Source: Pseudomonas sp. MYb185
GTDB taxonomy: Bacteria > Pseudomonadota > Gammaproteobacteria > Pseudomonadales > Pseudomonadaceae
Assembly: GCF_002979975.1 (NCBI RefSeq)
Contig: NZ_PCQD01000007.1
Location: 186,001-250,000 of the forward strand
Direction: 5' to 3'
Length of the DNA stretch: 64,000 nucleotides
The position numbers and the translations under genes are program-made. The notes under the pieces are model-generated. The model saw only the letters and a program-made list of their open reading frames with translations. It did not search any database and had not been told where the DNA came from. Shown here piece after piece: positions 1-9,820 of this stretch (the stretch's first letter is position 1; every line of letters begins with the position of its first letter).

Positions 1-121
1 GAGTATCAGTCCACCGCTGGAGTAGCAGCTCCTCTCTGGAAATGCTGGTCGAACCGCCCCCAACCTGCGGGGTGGTGTCGCAGGGGAGTGGCCAGATATC
101 CACGCTCAATCGGTATTGGTT

Positions 122-144
122 ATTAATCTCAAATGGGAGTTAAT
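122..144. promoter_or_regulatory. AT-rich inverted repeat, candidate Fur operator
   Basis: The arms ATTAATCTC (122-130) and GAGTTAAT (137-144) form an imperfect inverted repeat 28 bp upstream of the fagA start, in the only AT-rich stretch of the leader. The fagA-fumC-sodA operon of P. aeruginosa is known to be Fur-repressed, so an iron-response operator is expected here. The match to the 19-bp Fur box is weak, so the assignment rests mostly on position. I see nothing else in bases 1-121. Confidence 0.4.
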
Positions 145-171
145 ATCATATCCGTCGATTGAGGCTTTCCC

Positions 172-564
172 ATGTTTCGACCCCGCATGCTGCCCTGCCT
201 GGACTGTTGGTATTGGCAGGGTTTCCGTATCCGTTGTGCGCTGTTGCCCGATGAGCCGCGCCAGTTGGAGCAACATTGGGCGCTGGGGCGGCAACTGGTC
301 GAGCATGGCCTGCTGAGTCCCTGGCGTATGTCGCTGGCCACCCTCAATCTGATGCTCGACAGTGCCTGCGACCCGGCATTGCCCTGGCATTGGCGCAACC
401 TGTGCCTGGATAACGCCTATCGCTCCCTCTACGCCCTGGAACATCTGGCAGATGGTCCTGCGCAACAGCAGATGCTGAATCGTCTACGTAATCGCCTGGC
501 CACCCTGCAGATGCAGCCCTCTCTTTCATTATCCGAACTGGCAGAAGGAAACCCCTATGACTGA
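172..564 (+). CDS. fagA: FagA-like Fur-associated small protein
   Basis: This 130-residue soluble protein of unknown biochemical role precedes a class II fumarase and Mn superoxide dismutase, the arrangement of the P. aeruginosa fagA-fumC-orfX-sodA operon that is induced under iron starvation. The N-terminal CLDCWYWQGFR segment and the DSACDPALPWHWRNLCLD segment, rich in Trp and Cys, resemble the FagA family as I remember it. The start at 172 has GAGG (161-164) at good spacing. The 3' end overlaps the fumC start by 8 bases, indicating translational coupling. No enzymatic motif or membrane segment is visible. The name is based on both context and sequence feel; the function remains unknown. 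Confidence 0.7.
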   Translation: MFRPRMLPCLDCWYWQGFRIRCALLPDEPRQLEQHWALGRQLVEHGLLSPWRMSLATLNLMLDSACDPALPWHWRNLCLDNAYRSLYALEHLADGPAQQQMLNRLRNRLATLQMQPSLSLSELAEGNPYD

Positions 565-1951
565 CACTCCCACCCGTAGCGGCACCCGCATCGAACACGA
601 CAGCATGGGTGAACTGGCCGTTCCGGTCGAAGCGCTGTACGGCGCACAGACCCAGCGGGCGGTGAACAACTTCCCGGTCTCCGGGCAGCGCATGCCGGCT
701 GCGTTCATCCGTGCCCTGATCCTGGCCAAGACCGCTGCGGCGCGGGCCAACGTCGAACTGGAGCAGCTCAGTCCAGCACAGGGCGATGCCATCGTCGCGG
801 CCTGCCAGGAACTGCTGGCTGAGGATTTCATGCAGCACTTCCCGGTCGAGGTATTCCAGACCGGCTCCGGCACCAGCTCGAACATGAACGCCAACGAGGT
901 GATCGCCACCCTGGCCAGCCGCCTTCTTGGTGAGCAGGTCAGCCCGAACGATCATGTCAATTGCGGGCAGAGCAGCAATGACATCATTCCGACGACTATC
1001 CATGTCAGTGCCGCCATCGAGATCGCCGAACGCCTGTTGCCGGCACTTGACCACCTGCTGAATGTGCTCCGCGAGAAGTCGCTGGCCGTGCAGCCCTACG
1101 TGAAAACCGGACGCACGCACCTGATGGATGCCATGCCGGTGCGCATGAGCCAGGTGCTCGATGGCTGGGCACAGCAGATCCAGGCCAATATCGAGCATTT
1201 ACGCCTGTTGTTGCCGAGCCTGCAGGCACTGGCGCAGGGTGGTACGGCGGTCGGTACCGGGATCAATGCCCATCCGCGCTTCGCCGAACTCTTCTGTGTC
1301 GAGCTCAAGGGGCTGACCGGTCAGCCATTCCGGCCTGGCGCCAACTTCTTCGCTCTGATCGGTTCGCAGGACACCGCGGTGTCGGTGTCCGGCCAGCTCA
1401 AGACCACGGCCGTGTCGCTGATGAAGATCGCCAACGACCTGCGCTGGATGAACTCCGGGCCGCTCGCTGGTCTCGCCGAGATCGAGCTGGAAGCGCTGCA
1501 GCCGGGATCCTCGATCATGCCCGGCAAGGTCAACCCGGTGATCCCGGAAGCCACGGCCATGGTAGCTGCCCAGGTCATTGGCAACGATACAACCATCGCC
1601 GTCGCCGGCCAGTCCGGCAACTTCGAACTGAACGTGATGCTGCCGGTGATCGCGCAGAACCTGCTGCATAGCATCGAGCTGCTGAGCAATGTCAGTCGCC
1701 TGCTGGCCGACCGGGCCATCGCCACGTTCAAGGTCAACCAGCCCAAGCTCAGGGAGGCGCTGGAGCGCAATCCGATTCTGGTCACGGCGCTGAACCCGCT
1801 GATCGGTTACCTCAAGGCGGCGGAAATCGCCAAGCAGGCCTACCAGCAGGGGCGGCCGATCATCGAGGTGGCACTGGAAAACACCGACCTGGAGCGCGAT
1901 CAGCTCGAACAGTTGCTCAACCCGGAAAAGCTCACCCAGGGCGGCCTGTAA
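557..1951 (+). CDS. fumC: Class II fumarate hydratase FumC (iron-independent)
   Basis: Catalyses reversible hydration of fumarate to malate in the TCA cycle without an iron-sulfur cluster. The 464-residue length is typical. The superfamily signature [11 protein letters not shown] lies near residues 316-326, the catalytic-histidine segment is [11 protein letters not shown], and SSNDIIPT is the substrate-binding loop. An AAGGAA ribosome site precedes the ATG. It is coupled to fagA upstream and followed after 41 bases by sodA, so it is probably an iron-limitation fumarase that replaces Fe-S fumarase when Fur repression is lifted. A second class II fumarase is encoded at 2669-4069. Confidence 0.95.
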   Translation: MTDTPTRSGTRIEHDSMGELAVPVEALYGAQTQRAVNNFPVSGQRMPAAFIRALILAKTAAARANVELEQLSPAQGDAIVAACQELLAEDFMQHFPVEVFQTGSGTSSNMNANEVIATLASRLLGEQVSPNDHVNCGQSSNDIIPTTIHVSAAIEIAERLLPALDHLLNVLREKSLAVQPYVKTGRTHLMDAMPVRMSQVLDGWAQQIQANIEHLRLLLPSLQALAQGGTAVGTGINAHPRFAELFCVELKGLTGQPFRPGANFFALIGSQDTAVSVSGQLKTTAVSLMKIANDLRWMNSGPLAGLAEIELEALQPGSSIMPGKVNPVIPEATAMVAAQVIGNDTTIAVAGQSGNFELNVMLPVIAQNLLHSIELLSNVSRLLADRAIATFKVNQPKLREALERNPILVTALNPLIGYLKAAEIAKQAYQQGRPIIEVALENTDLERDQLEQLLNPEKLTQGGL

Positions 1952-1992
1952 CGGCGCCCTGATACCCGTCACGCTCACTGAGGAAGTCGATT

Positions 1993-2604
1993 ATGAGCCA
2001 TACCCTGCCTGCGTTGCCCTATGCCTACGATGCGCTGGAACCGCACATCGATGCGCAGACCATGGAGATCCATTACAGCAAGCACCATCAGACCTATATC
2101 AACAACCTCAACGCTGCGCTGGAAGGCCATGAACTCGCCGAGCTGCCGGTCGAGACGTTGCTGAGCCGCCTCGACCAGGTGCCAGAGGCATTGCAGGCCG
2201 CGGTGATCAACCAGGGCGGTGGGCATGCCAACCACAGCCTGTTCTGGACGGTGATGTCGCCGCAAGGTGGGGGCGAGCCGGAGGGCCCGCTGGCGCAAGC
2301 CATCGAGACGCAGCTGGGTGGCTTCGCCAGTTTCAGGGAGGCTTTCACCAAGGCCGCCTTGAGTCGTTTCGGCAGCGGCTGGGCCTGGCTCAGCGTGACC
2401 CCGGCGAAAACCCTGGTGGTGGAAAGCAGTGCCAACCAGGACAGCCCGCTGATGCATGGCAATACCCCGATCCTCGGCCTGGATGTGTGGGAACACGCCT
2501 ACTACCTGCGCTATCAGAACCGCCGTCCCGAATACATCGGCGCGTTCTACAAGGTCATCGACTGGGCCGAGGTGTCCCGGCGTTACCATGCGGCGCTGAG
2601 CTGA
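1993..2604 (+). CDS. sodA: Superoxide dismutase, manganese type
   Basis: A 203-residue cytosolic superoxide dismutase. Metal ligands are visible as His27 in MEIHYSKHH, the His in [10 protein letters not shown], and Asp and His in [22 protein letters not shown], rather than the AAQ..NHTFYW form, points to the Mn rather than the Fe enzyme. It is the last gene of the fagA-fumC-sodA operon. In P. aeruginosa a short orfX lies between fumC and sodA; here there are only 41 bases, so that gene is absent. It faces fumC2 convergently. Confidence 0.95.
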   Translation: MSHTLPALPYAYDALEPHIDAQTMEIHYSKHHQTYINNLNAALEGHELAELPVETLLSRLDQVPEALQAAVINQGGGHANHSLFWTVMSPQGGGEPEGPLAQAIETQLGGFASFREAFTKAALSRFGSGWAWLSVTPAKTLVVESSANQDSPLMHGNTPILGLDVWEHAYYLRYQNRRPEYIGAFYKVIDWAEVSRRYHAALS

Positions 2605-2668
2605 CTTTCTCCCTTCATCCTCAAGTAGCAACTGCCTGTCCGCGGGGGCTTTCCGGGAGATGGCAGGG

Positions 2669-4069
2669 TCAGGGGGCGGGCGGCCGCTCACCTAGCATGG
2701 CCTGCGGTTGCACGGCCTGGTCGAAGGTTCGTTCGTCCAGATAGCCGAGGGCCAGCGCCGCCTGACGCAGCGAGGTGCCTTCGGCATAGGCCTTCTTGGC
2801 AATCTCGGCGGCCTTGTCATAACCGATCACCGGGTTCAACGCAGTAACCAGCATCAGACTGTTGTCCAGGTGTTCGCGCATGCGCTGGGCGTCCGGCTGC
2901 ATGCCGTCCACGCAGTGCCGGCGGAAGCTGTCGCAACCGTCGGTAAGCAGTCGCACCGACTGCAGCAGGGCATGGATGATCACCGGCTTGAACACGTTCA
3001 GCTGTAGCTGGCCATAACTGGCAGCCATGCCCAGGGAGACATCATTGCCCATGACCTGGCAGGCGATCATCGACAGTGCTTCGCACTGGGTCGGGTTGAC
3101 CTTGCCGGGCATGATCGAACTGCCCGGTTCGTTGGCGGGCAGGCGCACTTCGGCAAAACCCGCTCGCGGGCCGCTGCCGAGCAGGCGCAGGTCATTGGCC
3201 AGTTTCATCAGGGTGACTGCCAGCTGTTTACAGGCACCATGCAGTTGTACCAGTGGCTCATGACCGCTGAGTGCGGCGAACTTGTTGGTGGCACTGGTGA
3301 ACGGGAGCCCGCTGAGCGTGGCGACCTGTTCGGCCAGCAGTCCGGCGAAGCGTGGCGGAGTGTTCAAACCGGTGCCGACCGCGGTACCACCCTGGGCCAG
3401 AGCAAATACCCCCGGCAGGGCCTGTTCCAGCGCCTGGATGCCCATATCCAGTTGGGCAACGAAGGCCGACAGTTCCTGACCGAAGGTGACCGGGGTGGCA
3501 TCCATCAGGTGGGTGCGGCCGATCTTGATCAGATCGGCATGCCGCCGAGCCTGCTCATCCAGACTGTCACGCAACGCCTTAACAGCGGGCAGCAGATGTT
3601 GACGAACCTGCGTCGTGGCAGCCACATGCATGGCACTGGGAAAGGTGTCGTTGGAACTCTGAGAGCGATTGACGTGGTCATTCGGGTGCACCGGCGCCTT
3701 GCTGCCGCGCGGTTGGCCTGCCAGCTCGTTGGCGCGGTTGGCAATCACTTCGTTGATGTTCATGTTGCTCTGGGTGCCACTGCCGGTCTGCCACACTGAC
3801 AGCGGGAAGTGTTCATCGAGTTTGCCGGCGATGACCTCGTCCGCGGCCCGGGCAATCAAGTCGGCCACCTCGGGCTCCAGATTGTTCAACTGCCGGTTGG
3901 TCAGTGCCGCGGCTTTCTTGACCAGTGCCAGGGCGTGCACCACCGCCAGGGGAATACGCTCCTCGCCAATGGCGAAGTGGTGCAGCGAGCGCTGGGTCTG
4001 CGCGCCCCAGTAACGGTCGGCGGGTACTTCTATATCGCCCATGCTGTCCGATTCAATGCGTGTGCTCAT
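2669..4069 (-). CDS. fumC2: Second class II fumarate hydratase
   Basis: A 466-residue class II fumarase with [22 protein letters not shown] and [14 protein letters not shown], all diagnostic. It is closer to the general Gram-negative FumC type ([15 protein letters not shown]) than the fagA-linked copy. The start at 4069 has GGGAGC upstream. It is convergent with sodA and divergent from a DUF2059 gene, an arrangement matching the P. aeruginosa fumC2-PA0855 neighbourhood. Two class II fumarases thus flank the SOD gene. Differential regulation is likely, since this copy sits outside the putative Fur operon. Confidence 0.93.
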   Translation of the reverse strand: MSTRIESDSMGDIEVPADRYWGAQTQRSLHHFAIGEERIPLAVVHALALVKKAAALTNRQLNNLEPEVADLIARAADEVIAGKLDEHFPLSVWQTGSGTQSNMNINEVIANRANELAGQPRGSKAPVHPNDHVNRSQSSNDTFPSAMHVAATTQVRQHLLPAVKALRDSLDEQARRHADLIKIGRTHLMDATPVTFGQELSAFVAQLDMGIQALEQALPGVFALAQGGTAVGTGLNTPPRFAGLLAEQVATLSGLPFTSATNKFAALSGHEPLVQLHGACKQLAVTLMKLANDLRLLGSGPRAGFAEVRLPANEPGSSIMPGKVNPTQCEALSMIACQVMGNDVSLGMAASYGQLQLNVFKPVIIHALLQSVRLLTDGCDSFRRHCVDGMQPDAQRMREHLDNSLMLVTALNPVIGYDKAAEIAKKAYAEGTSLRQAALALGYLDERTFDQAVQPQAMLGERPPAP

Positions 4070-4144
4070 GATCGCTCCCGTGGCTGGAGAATGATTGTCT
4101 GACCTGCCAGTATAGGTGCCTGTTCACTTCACGGATGCATTGTC

Positions 4145-4663
4145 ATGCGATTGCTGACTGCCCTGGGCCTTGCCTGCCTGATCATCTCGCCGCTGGCCGG
4201 TGCCGACGAAGCGTCACACCGTGCCAGCGCCGAGCGTTTCCTCAAATTGGCCAATGCCGAGGGCATGACTGCGCCGGTCTATTCCCAGATCGAGCAGCTG
4301 TTGACCGCGCGTTTTGCCCAGATGGGTGGCTCCATGCAATATGAATCCATCCTGCGTGACTATCGTCAGCGCGCCAGGGCCATGCTGGATGAGCAACTGA
4401 GCTGGGAGGCGATCCGCGAGGAACTGGTGGATCTGTATCTACCGGTGTTTTCCGAACAGGAGTTCGAGCAGTTGGCGGTCTTCTATCAATCCCCGGCGGG
4501 CAGCAAGTTGCTGCAGCACCTGCCCCAACTGACCCAGGACTCGATGGCGATCACCCGCGAGCGGGTCGAACAGATCATCGCCCCGCAACTGGAGCAGTTG
4601 GTGGAGGAGATGGAGGCCGAGGTCGAGGAGCGGCAGGCAGGTAGGGCGGGTAACAGGGAGTAA
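4145..4663 (+). CDS. DUF2059 family secreted protein
   Basis: A 172-residue protein with a clear Sec signal peptide (MRLLTALGLACLIISPLAGA, cleavage likely near residue 20) followed by an all-helical domain containing the MLDEQLSWEAIREELVDLY and VFYQSPAGSKLL segments typical of DUF2059. It is expected in the periplasm. The function of the family is unknown. The C-terminus is Glu/Arg-rich (EEMEAEVEERQ). It is transcribed divergently from fumC2 and precedes bolA, as in P. aeruginosa. Confidence 0.8.
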   Translation: MRLLTALGLACLIISPLAGADEASHRASAERFLKLANAEGMTAPVYSQIEQLLTARFAQMGGSMQYESILRDYRQRARAMLDEQLSWEAIREELVDLYLPVFSEQEFEQLAVFYQSPAGSKLLQHLPQLTQDSMAITRERVEQIIAPQLEQLVEEMEAEVEERQAGRAGNRE

Positions 4664-4806
4664 GGGAAAGTATTGACCCTGCACATTGCCAATAGGCGAG
4701 GCCATACCCGACCTCGCTGACACTCAGCTCTGGTCGGTCAATGCTTTCCCGGTTCGCCAGGGCCCGGCTCAGTTACAATGAATCAAACTTTCATGGAGGC
4801 ATACTC

Positions 4807-5121
4807 ATGCGCACCACACAATCCGCCCTGGAACAGGCTCTGCAGAGCCTGGCCCCGATTCATCTGGAATTGCTCAACGAAAGCCACATGCACGCCGTAC
4901 CGCCGGGCTCCGAGTCGCACTTCAAGCTGGTCATTGTCAGCCAGGAGTTCGAGGGGCTGAATGCGGTCAAGCGTCACCAGGCGGTATACCGCACCCTGGG
5001 CGACCTGATGCAGCAGATTCACGCCCTGGCCCTGCACACCTACTCGCCGACGGAGTGGGCGGCTACCGGCCAGGCGCCGAATTCTCCCCAGTGCATGGGT
5101 GGCAGCAAGGCGGATCATTGA
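4807..5121 (+). CDS. bolA: BolA family protein
   Basis: A 104-residue BolA-family protein, acting with monothiol glutaredoxins in iron-sulfur/iron homeostasis and, in E. coli, as a stress morphogene. The conserved core reads LNESHMHAVPPGSESHFKLVIVS, with the His pair, then LNAVKRHQAVYRTL. The start at 4807 is fixed by GGAGG at 4795-4799; an upstream in-frame ATG at 4741 lacks such a site. A TACAAT hexamer at 4775-4780 could serve as the -10 element. It is followed by trhO. Confidence 0.93.
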   Translation: MRTTQSALEQALQSLAPIHLELLNESHMHAVPPGSESHFKLVIVSQEFEGLNAVKRHQAVYRTLGDLMQQIHALALHTYSPTEWAATGQAPNSPQCMGGSKADH

Positions 5122-5221
5122 ACGGTTGGCAGACGGTGCGTTGCCAGATCTTTTTTTGTTAGACTTGCCGCCCCCAAAGTACGCCCTTTACGCGGGCGAT
5201 AACTGAATAACGAGGTTCTGC

Positions 5222-6163
5222 ATGTCCGACATCGTCGTGGTGGCGCTCTACAAGTTCGTCACCCTGGAAGATTTCGAAGCCCTGCGTCAGCCGCTGCACG
5301 ACACCATGATGGAGCATGGCGTCAAGGGCACTCTGCTGCTGGCACTGGAAGGTATCAATGGCACCGTTGCCGGCAGCCGCGAAGGCACCAGCGCGCTGCT
5401 GGAATGGCTGCGCCGTGACCCGCGCCTGAGTGATCTGGACTGGAAGGAATCGCTCTGCGACGAGATGCCGTTCTACCGCACCAAGGTCAAGCTGAAGAAG
5501 GAAATCGTCACCATCGGCGTGCCGGGCATCAGCCCCAACGAGCGGGTCGGCACCTATGTCGAGGCGAAGGACTGGAATGCGCTGATCAGCGATCCGGAAG
5601 TGCTGCTGATCGACACCCGCAATGATTACGAGGTATCGATCGGCACCTTCGAGGGGGCGATCGACCCGCAGACCAAGTCCTTCCGCGAATTCCCCGAATA
5701 TGTGCGTCAGCAGTACGATCCGCAGAAGCACAAGAAGGTGGCCATGTTCTGCACTGGTGGCATTCGTTGCGAGAAGGCTTCGAGCTTCATGCTCAAGGAA
5801 GGTTTCGAGGAGGTCTACCATCTCAAGGGCGGTATCCTGAAATACTTCGAGGAAGTGCCGGCCGAGCAGAGCAAGTGGCAGGGCGAGTGCTTCGTCTTCG
5901 ACAACCGGGTGACGGTGCGCCATGACCTGGCGCCGGGCTCCTTCGACCAGTGCCATGCCTGTCGCCACCCGGTCTCGGCCGAGGACATGGCCTCACCACT
6001 CTACGAGCAGGGCATCAGTTGCCCGCATTGCCATGCCAGCCTACCGGAGAAGACTCGCCGTCGCGCCGAGGAGCGTCAGCGGCAGATAGAGCTGGCCAGG
6101 CTGCGCAACCAGCCGCACCCGATCGGCTTGCCACCGGAGCTGGCGACCCCCAACGCCAGATAA
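5222..6163 (+). CDS. trhO: tRNA uridine(34) hydroxylase TrhO (rhodanese family)
   Basis: Forms 5-hydroxyuridine at tRNA position 34 in an oxygen-dependent reaction (formerly YceA). The 313 residues contain an N-terminal acylphosphatase-like region, then a rhodanese domain with active-site loop [12 protein letters not shown] whose Cys is residue 177, then a Cys-rich C-terminus (CHACRHPV and CPHCH) typical of the family. GAGG lies just before the ATG. About 100 bases separate it from bolA, including a weak hairpin followed by a T-run at 5150-5156. Confidence 0.93.
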   Translation: MSDIVVVALYKFVTLEDFEALRQPLHDTMMEHGVKGTLLLALEGINGTVAGSREGTSALLEWLRRDPRLSDLDWKESLCDEMPFYRTKVKLKKEIVTIGVPGISPNERVGTYVEAKDWNALISDPEVLLIDTRNDYEVSIGTFEGAIDPQTKSFREFPEYVRQQYDPQKHKKVAMFCTGGIRCEKASSFMLKEGFEEVYHLKGGILKYFEEVPAEQSKWQGECFVFDNRVTVRHDLAPGSFDQCHACRHPVSAEDMASPLYEQGISCPHCHASLPEKTRRRAEERQRQIELARLRNQPHPIGLPPELATPNAR

Positions 6164-6184
6164 CCCGTCTGCAGGAGACACCGC

Positions 6185-6817
6185 ATGTCCCAGCGCCTGA
6201 TCTATGTGATGGACCCGATGTGTTCATGGTGCTGGGGCTTCGCTCCGGTCATCGATGCCATTCAACAGGCCTTTCCGCACCTGCCGCTGCACCTGGTGGC
6301 AGGTGGGCTGCGGCCCGGGGTTACCGATCCGATGGCCGACTCCGCGCGCCAGGCGTTGGCCGAACATTGGCGGGCGGTCAAGGCCAATACCGGGCAGCCT
6401 CTATTGACCCCTGATGCGCTGCCGGCTGGATTCATCTATAACACTGAGCCGGTATGTCGGGCACTGGTCGTGGCCCGGGAACTGAATGTCGATCGGGTAT
6501 GGGAGTTGGTCGGGATTATCCAGTACGCCTTCTATGCCCAGGCGCAGGATGTCACTCAGTGTACGGTGCTGGCGGATCTGGCCGAGCAGGCCGGCTACAG
6601 CCGTGGCAGATTCAGCAAGGCGTTTGTCGCCGAGGTGGCGCAGACCGCGGTGGCCGCCGACTTCACCTGGGCTGCCAATCTGGGGATCAGCGGTTTTCCC
6701 ACATTACTCGCCGAACGCCATGGCATGCTGGCGCTGTTGTCACAGGGGTATCAATCGGCGGACGGCATCATGCCGTTGTTGCAGCGGTGGGTAGAGGCGG
6801 GGGAACAGCGCGCCTAG
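6185..6817 (+). CDS. DsbA-family thioredoxin-fold protein
   Basis: A 210-residue protein with a redox-type CSWC motif at Cys13 and Cys16 in MDPMCSWCWGFAP, and cis-Pro loop ISGFPTLL near the C-terminus, as in the cytosolic DsbA/FrnE-like branch (COG3531). There is no signal peptide, so it acts in the cytoplasm. It is probably a disulfide reductase/isomerase or glutathione-dependent isomerase-like protein; the substrate is unknown. It follows trhO by 21 bases and may be co-transcribed. Confidence 0.85.
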   Translation: MSQRLIYVMDPMCSWCWGFAPVIDAIQQAFPHLPLHLVAGGLRPGVTDPMADSARQALAEHWRAVKANTGQPLLTPDALPAGFIYNTEPVCRALVVARELNVDRVWELVGIIQYAFYAQAQDVTQCTVLADLAEQAGYSRGRFSKAFVAEVAQTAVAADFTWAANLGISGFPTLLAERHGMLALLSQGYQSADGIMPLLQRWVEAGEQRA

Positions 6818-6917
6818 CGTCATTCCCCCTCCACCCTGACAGGCCCTTTCTGGACCTGCAGGAAAATCATACAAGCGACGCAGGAAGCCAAAGCCGAGGC
6901 GGGGGATCCAGGGAGTC

Positions 6918-7508
6918 TCAGTGGCGCGGGTCGAGCAGTGCCGGGCGGGATTTTTCTTCCGGGGCCTGGAACAGCAGATAGAGCTGGGTCAGCACATCGG
7001 GGATATGGTCGAGCATGTCCTGAACCATTTCCTCGTCCTTGGCGATCTCGGCGAACTCGGGCTGGTCTTCGAACAGGCCGGAACCGACCATGATCGGCAG
7101 CAGCAGTTCGCTGACGGTTTCCTCATCCTGGCTGAACCAGTCTTCTTCGCGCAGGAACACCCCTTCGAGGAAGCCGACACACCAGCTGCGCAGGTCGGAC
7201 AGGTCCGGCTCGTCGCCCAGGGTCAGTTCACACGGCGGCTCCAGATCTTCATCGCTGGCCAGGATGCGCCCGATCAGCGCCTTGAGTTCGCGCAGGGTGC
7301 CTTCGATATCGGCCTTCTGGGCGTCATCGGTGTACTTTGGCTCCTCGGCGAACAGTTCGAACATCCACTCCTGTTCGGGTACCTCGGCAGGACTTATGGT
7401 CAGGGCGGTCAGGTAACCATGCCCGGCAAGATAATCGAGAGCTTCATCGTGCAGATCATCAGCATCCAGGAACTGCTGCAGGCGCTCGAGTTGGTCGGCG
7501 AAGGACAT
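6918..7508 (-). CDS. YecA/UPF0149 family protein
   Basis: An acidic 196-residue protein with the UPF0149 arrangement, including the LRSWCVGFLEGVFL and LLPIMVGSGLFED segments. Family members of E. coli (YgfB/YecA) are small soluble proteins of poorly known role, some with a C-terminal SEC-C zinc motif, which is absent here. The start at 7508 (MSFADQLERLQQ) has AGGTG upstream; a longer frame to 7670 runs through the recQ promoter region and is unlikely. It is divergent from recQ. Confidence 0.82.
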   Translation of the reverse strand: MSFADQLERLQQFLDADDLHDEALDYLAGHGYLTALTISPAEVPEQEWMFELFAEEPKYTDDAQKADIEGTLRELKALIGRILASDEDLEPPCELTLGDEPDLSDLRSWCVGFLEGVFLREEDWFSQDEETVSELLLPIMVGSGLFEDQPEFAEIAKDEEMVQDMLDHIPDVLTQLYLLFQAPEEKSRPALLDPRH

Positions 7509-7560
7509 GGCACACCTCATTATGGATAATGGTCTGCATTGTACGCATATGGCCGGATTT

Positions 7561-7576
7561 TGCCAAAGTCTTGGCA
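7561..7576. promoter_or_regulatory. Palindrome between divergent yecA-like gene and recQ
   Basis: TGCCAA and TTGGCA are separated by 4 bases, making a perfect 6+6 inverted repeat between two divergent genes. A TATAAT at 7616-7621 is a plausible -10 for recQ, though no good -35 is spaced with it. Operator function is only a possibility from position and symmetry. It does not match the LexA consensus. Confidence 0.3.
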
Positions 7577-7678
7577 TTACCAGACGCGGGCCACAGCGAA
7601 TCTCGGTAGGCCTGATATAATCAGCCCCTTTGTGCTGGCCGGTACCGGCTGCCCGAATGCAATCATGCAAGGAGAATC

Positions 7679-9808
7679 ATGCGCGAGCAAGCCTTACAGC
7701 GGCTGCGGGACATTTTCGGCTATGGCGAGTTTCGCGGGCATCAGGCTGACATCATTGATCAGGTAGCTACCGGTGGCGATGCCCTGGTGCTGATGCCGAC
7801 CGGTGGCGGCAAATCGCTGTGCTATCAGATTCCCGGTTTGCTGCGCCCCGGCCTGGCCGTGGTGGTGTCACCGCTGATCGCGCTGATGGATGATCAGGTG
7901 GCCACCCTCAACGAATTGGGACTGCGAGCCGCGGCGCTGAACTCCACGCTGGACGAGCCGGGCCGGCGTGAGATCGCCGAGCGGCTGCGCCGTGGCGATC
8001 TGGATTTCCTCTACCTGGCTCCCGAGCGGCTGCTCAAGCCGCGCACGCTGCAGTTCCTGCAGAACCTGGACATTGCCCTGTTCGCCATTGACGAGGCGCA
8101 TTGCGTGTCCCAGTGGGGGCATGACTTCCGCCCCGAGTATCTGCAGTTGGGCCAGCTCGCCGAGCTGTTCCCCAACGTGCCGCGCATGGCACTGACCGCC
8201 ACCGCCGACGAGCGTACCCGCGAGGAAATCGCCCAGCGTCTCAGATTGGATGAGGCCAAACGCTTCGTCTCCGGGTTCGACCGGCCGAACATCTTCTACC
8301 GCATCGTGCCCAAGGATCGGCCGCGCCAGCAACTGCTGGCGTTTCTCAAGGACCAGCGCGGCAATGCCGGTATCGTCTACTGCCTGTCACGCAAGAAGGT
8401 CGAGGACACGGCGCAGTGGTTAAGCGACCAGGGCTGGCCGGCCTTGCCCTACCATGCCGGGCTGAGCTCGGATTTGCGGGCCACGCACCAGCGGCGTTTC
8501 CTCAACGAGGAAGGGTTGATCATGGTGGCGACCATCGCCTTCGGCATGGGTATCGACAAGTCCAATGTGCGTTTCGTGGCCCATCTGGATCTGCCCAAGA
8601 GTATCGAGGCCTATTACCAGGAAACCGGTCGCGCGGGGCGCGATGGCTTGCCGGCCGATGCCTGGATGGCCTACGGCCTGCAGGATGTATTGTTGCTCAA
8701 CCAGATCATGGCCGGCTCCGATGGTGACGAGCGGCACAAGCGCATCGAGCGGCACAAGCTCGATGCCATGCTGGCGTTGTGCGAGCTCACCAGTTGCCGG
8801 CGGCAGTCGCTGCTCGGCTATTTCGGTGAGACGCTCGAGGAGCCCTGCGGGCATTGCGATAACTGCCAGGAGCCGGTGGCCACCTGGGATGGCAGTGAGG
8901 CGGCGCGCATGGCGCTGTCGACCGTCTATCGCAGTGGACAGCGCTACGGGGTAGGGCATCTGGTGGACATCCTGCTGGGCCGGGACAACGAGAAGATCCG
9001 CAGTGCCGGTCATCAGCACCTGTCGACCTACGGTATCGGCAAGCAACTGGGCGAGCAGGAGTGGCGTTCGGTGTTCCGCCAACTGATCGCCCGCCGGTTG
9101 GTAGAGATCGATCTGGATGGCTTTGGCAGCCTGCGCCTGTCTGACAGCTGCCGCCCGCTGCTGCGCGGCGAGGAATCACTGGCGCTGCGCAAGGATGTCT
9201 CCCGCTCGACGGCGGCGCCGCACAAGTCCGGGGACAAACCGGTCATTGCCGAAGCGGACAGACCATTGTGGGAAAACCTGCGCGCCCTGCGCAAACGGCT
9301 GGCCGAAGCTCATGGTGTGCCGCCCTATGTGGTGTTTGCCGACTCGACGCTGGTCGACATGCTGCGCCAGCGGCCAACCACCATGCAGGACATGGCCCTG
9401 GTCAGCGGTGTCGGCGCGCACAAGCTGGAACGCTATGGCGCGGACTTCCTGCAGGTGTTGCTGGCCGGTGATGATCCGGCCAGCGCACCGCCGGTGCATG
9501 AGACCCAGGAAGTACAGGCGCTGGCACTGGCCGGCATGGAGCCGGCGCATATCGCGGCGCAGACCGGAATGCCGGTCAGGCAGGTGTACATGAAGCTGGC
9601 CCAGGCGATCAGTACCGGACAGCTGGAATTGCACCACGCTGTCGATCTACCGGCGGGTCAGTTGGAGCGCATCCAGGATCTGTTTCTCAATGCCGCCGAG
9701 GAAGACCTCCCCGGTGTGCGCGCGGTGGCCCAGGAGCTCGACGAGCCGGTGGAGGAGGGCATGCTGCACTGCATCCGCGCCGCGTTGGTGCTGGAAATCA
9801 GTGGCTGA
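7679..9808 (+). CDS. recQ: ATP-dependent DNA helicase RecQ
   Basis: A 3'-5' DNA helicase for recombination and fork repair. Walker A TGGGKS is at residues 41-46 and DEAH box at 138-141, followed by the aromatic-rich loop [13 protein letters not shown]. Helicase motif VI reads [12 protein letters not shown]. The zinc site is CELTSC...CGHCDNC, then winged-helix and an HRDC domain around residues 525-600. At 709 residues it is about 100 longer than E. coli RecQ because of a C-terminal helix-turn-helix-like extension common in pseudomonads. AAGGAG precedes the ATG. The region directly downstream is the tandem hairpin array. Confidence 0.97.
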   Translation: MREQALQRLRDIFGYGEFRGHQADIIDQVATGGDALVLMPTGGGKSLCYQIPGLLRPGLAVVVSPLIALMDDQVATLNELGLRAAALNSTLDEPGRREIAERLRRGDLDFLYLAPERLLKPRTLQFLQNLDIALFAIDEAHCVSQWGHDFRPEYLQLGQLAELFPNVPRMALTATADERTREEIAQRLRLDEAKRFVSGFDRPNIFYRIVPKDRPRQQLLAFLKDQRGNAGIVYCLSRKKVEDTAQWLSDQGWPALPYHAGLSSDLRATHQRRFLNEEGLIMVATIAFGMGIDKSNVRFVAHLDLPKSIEAYYQETGRAGRDGLPADAWMAYGLQDVLLLNQIMAGSDGDERHKRIERHKLDAMLALCELTSCRRQSLLGYFGETLEEPCGHCDNCQEPVATWDGSEAARMALSTVYRSGQRYGVGHLVDILLGRDNEKIRSAGHQHLSTYGIGKQLGEQEWRSVFRQLIARRLVEIDLDGFGSLRLSDSCRPLLRGEESLALRKDVSRSTAAPHKSGDKPVIAEADRPLWENLRALRKRLAEAHGVPPYVVFADSTLVDMLRQRPTTMQDMALVSGVGAHKLERYGADFLQVLLAGDDPASAPPVHETQEVQALALAGMEPAHIAAQTGMPVRQVYMKLAQAISTGQLELHHAVDLPAGQLERIQDLFLNAAEEDLPGVRAVAQELDEPVEEGMLHCIRAALVLEISG

Positions 9809-9820
9809 CTGCGGCACCCA

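Noticed and set aside
7509-7670. N-terminal extension of the YecA-like protein
   Set aside because: It would cross the recQ promoter region and adds residues unlike the family; the internal Met at 7508 has a ribosome site and the family start.
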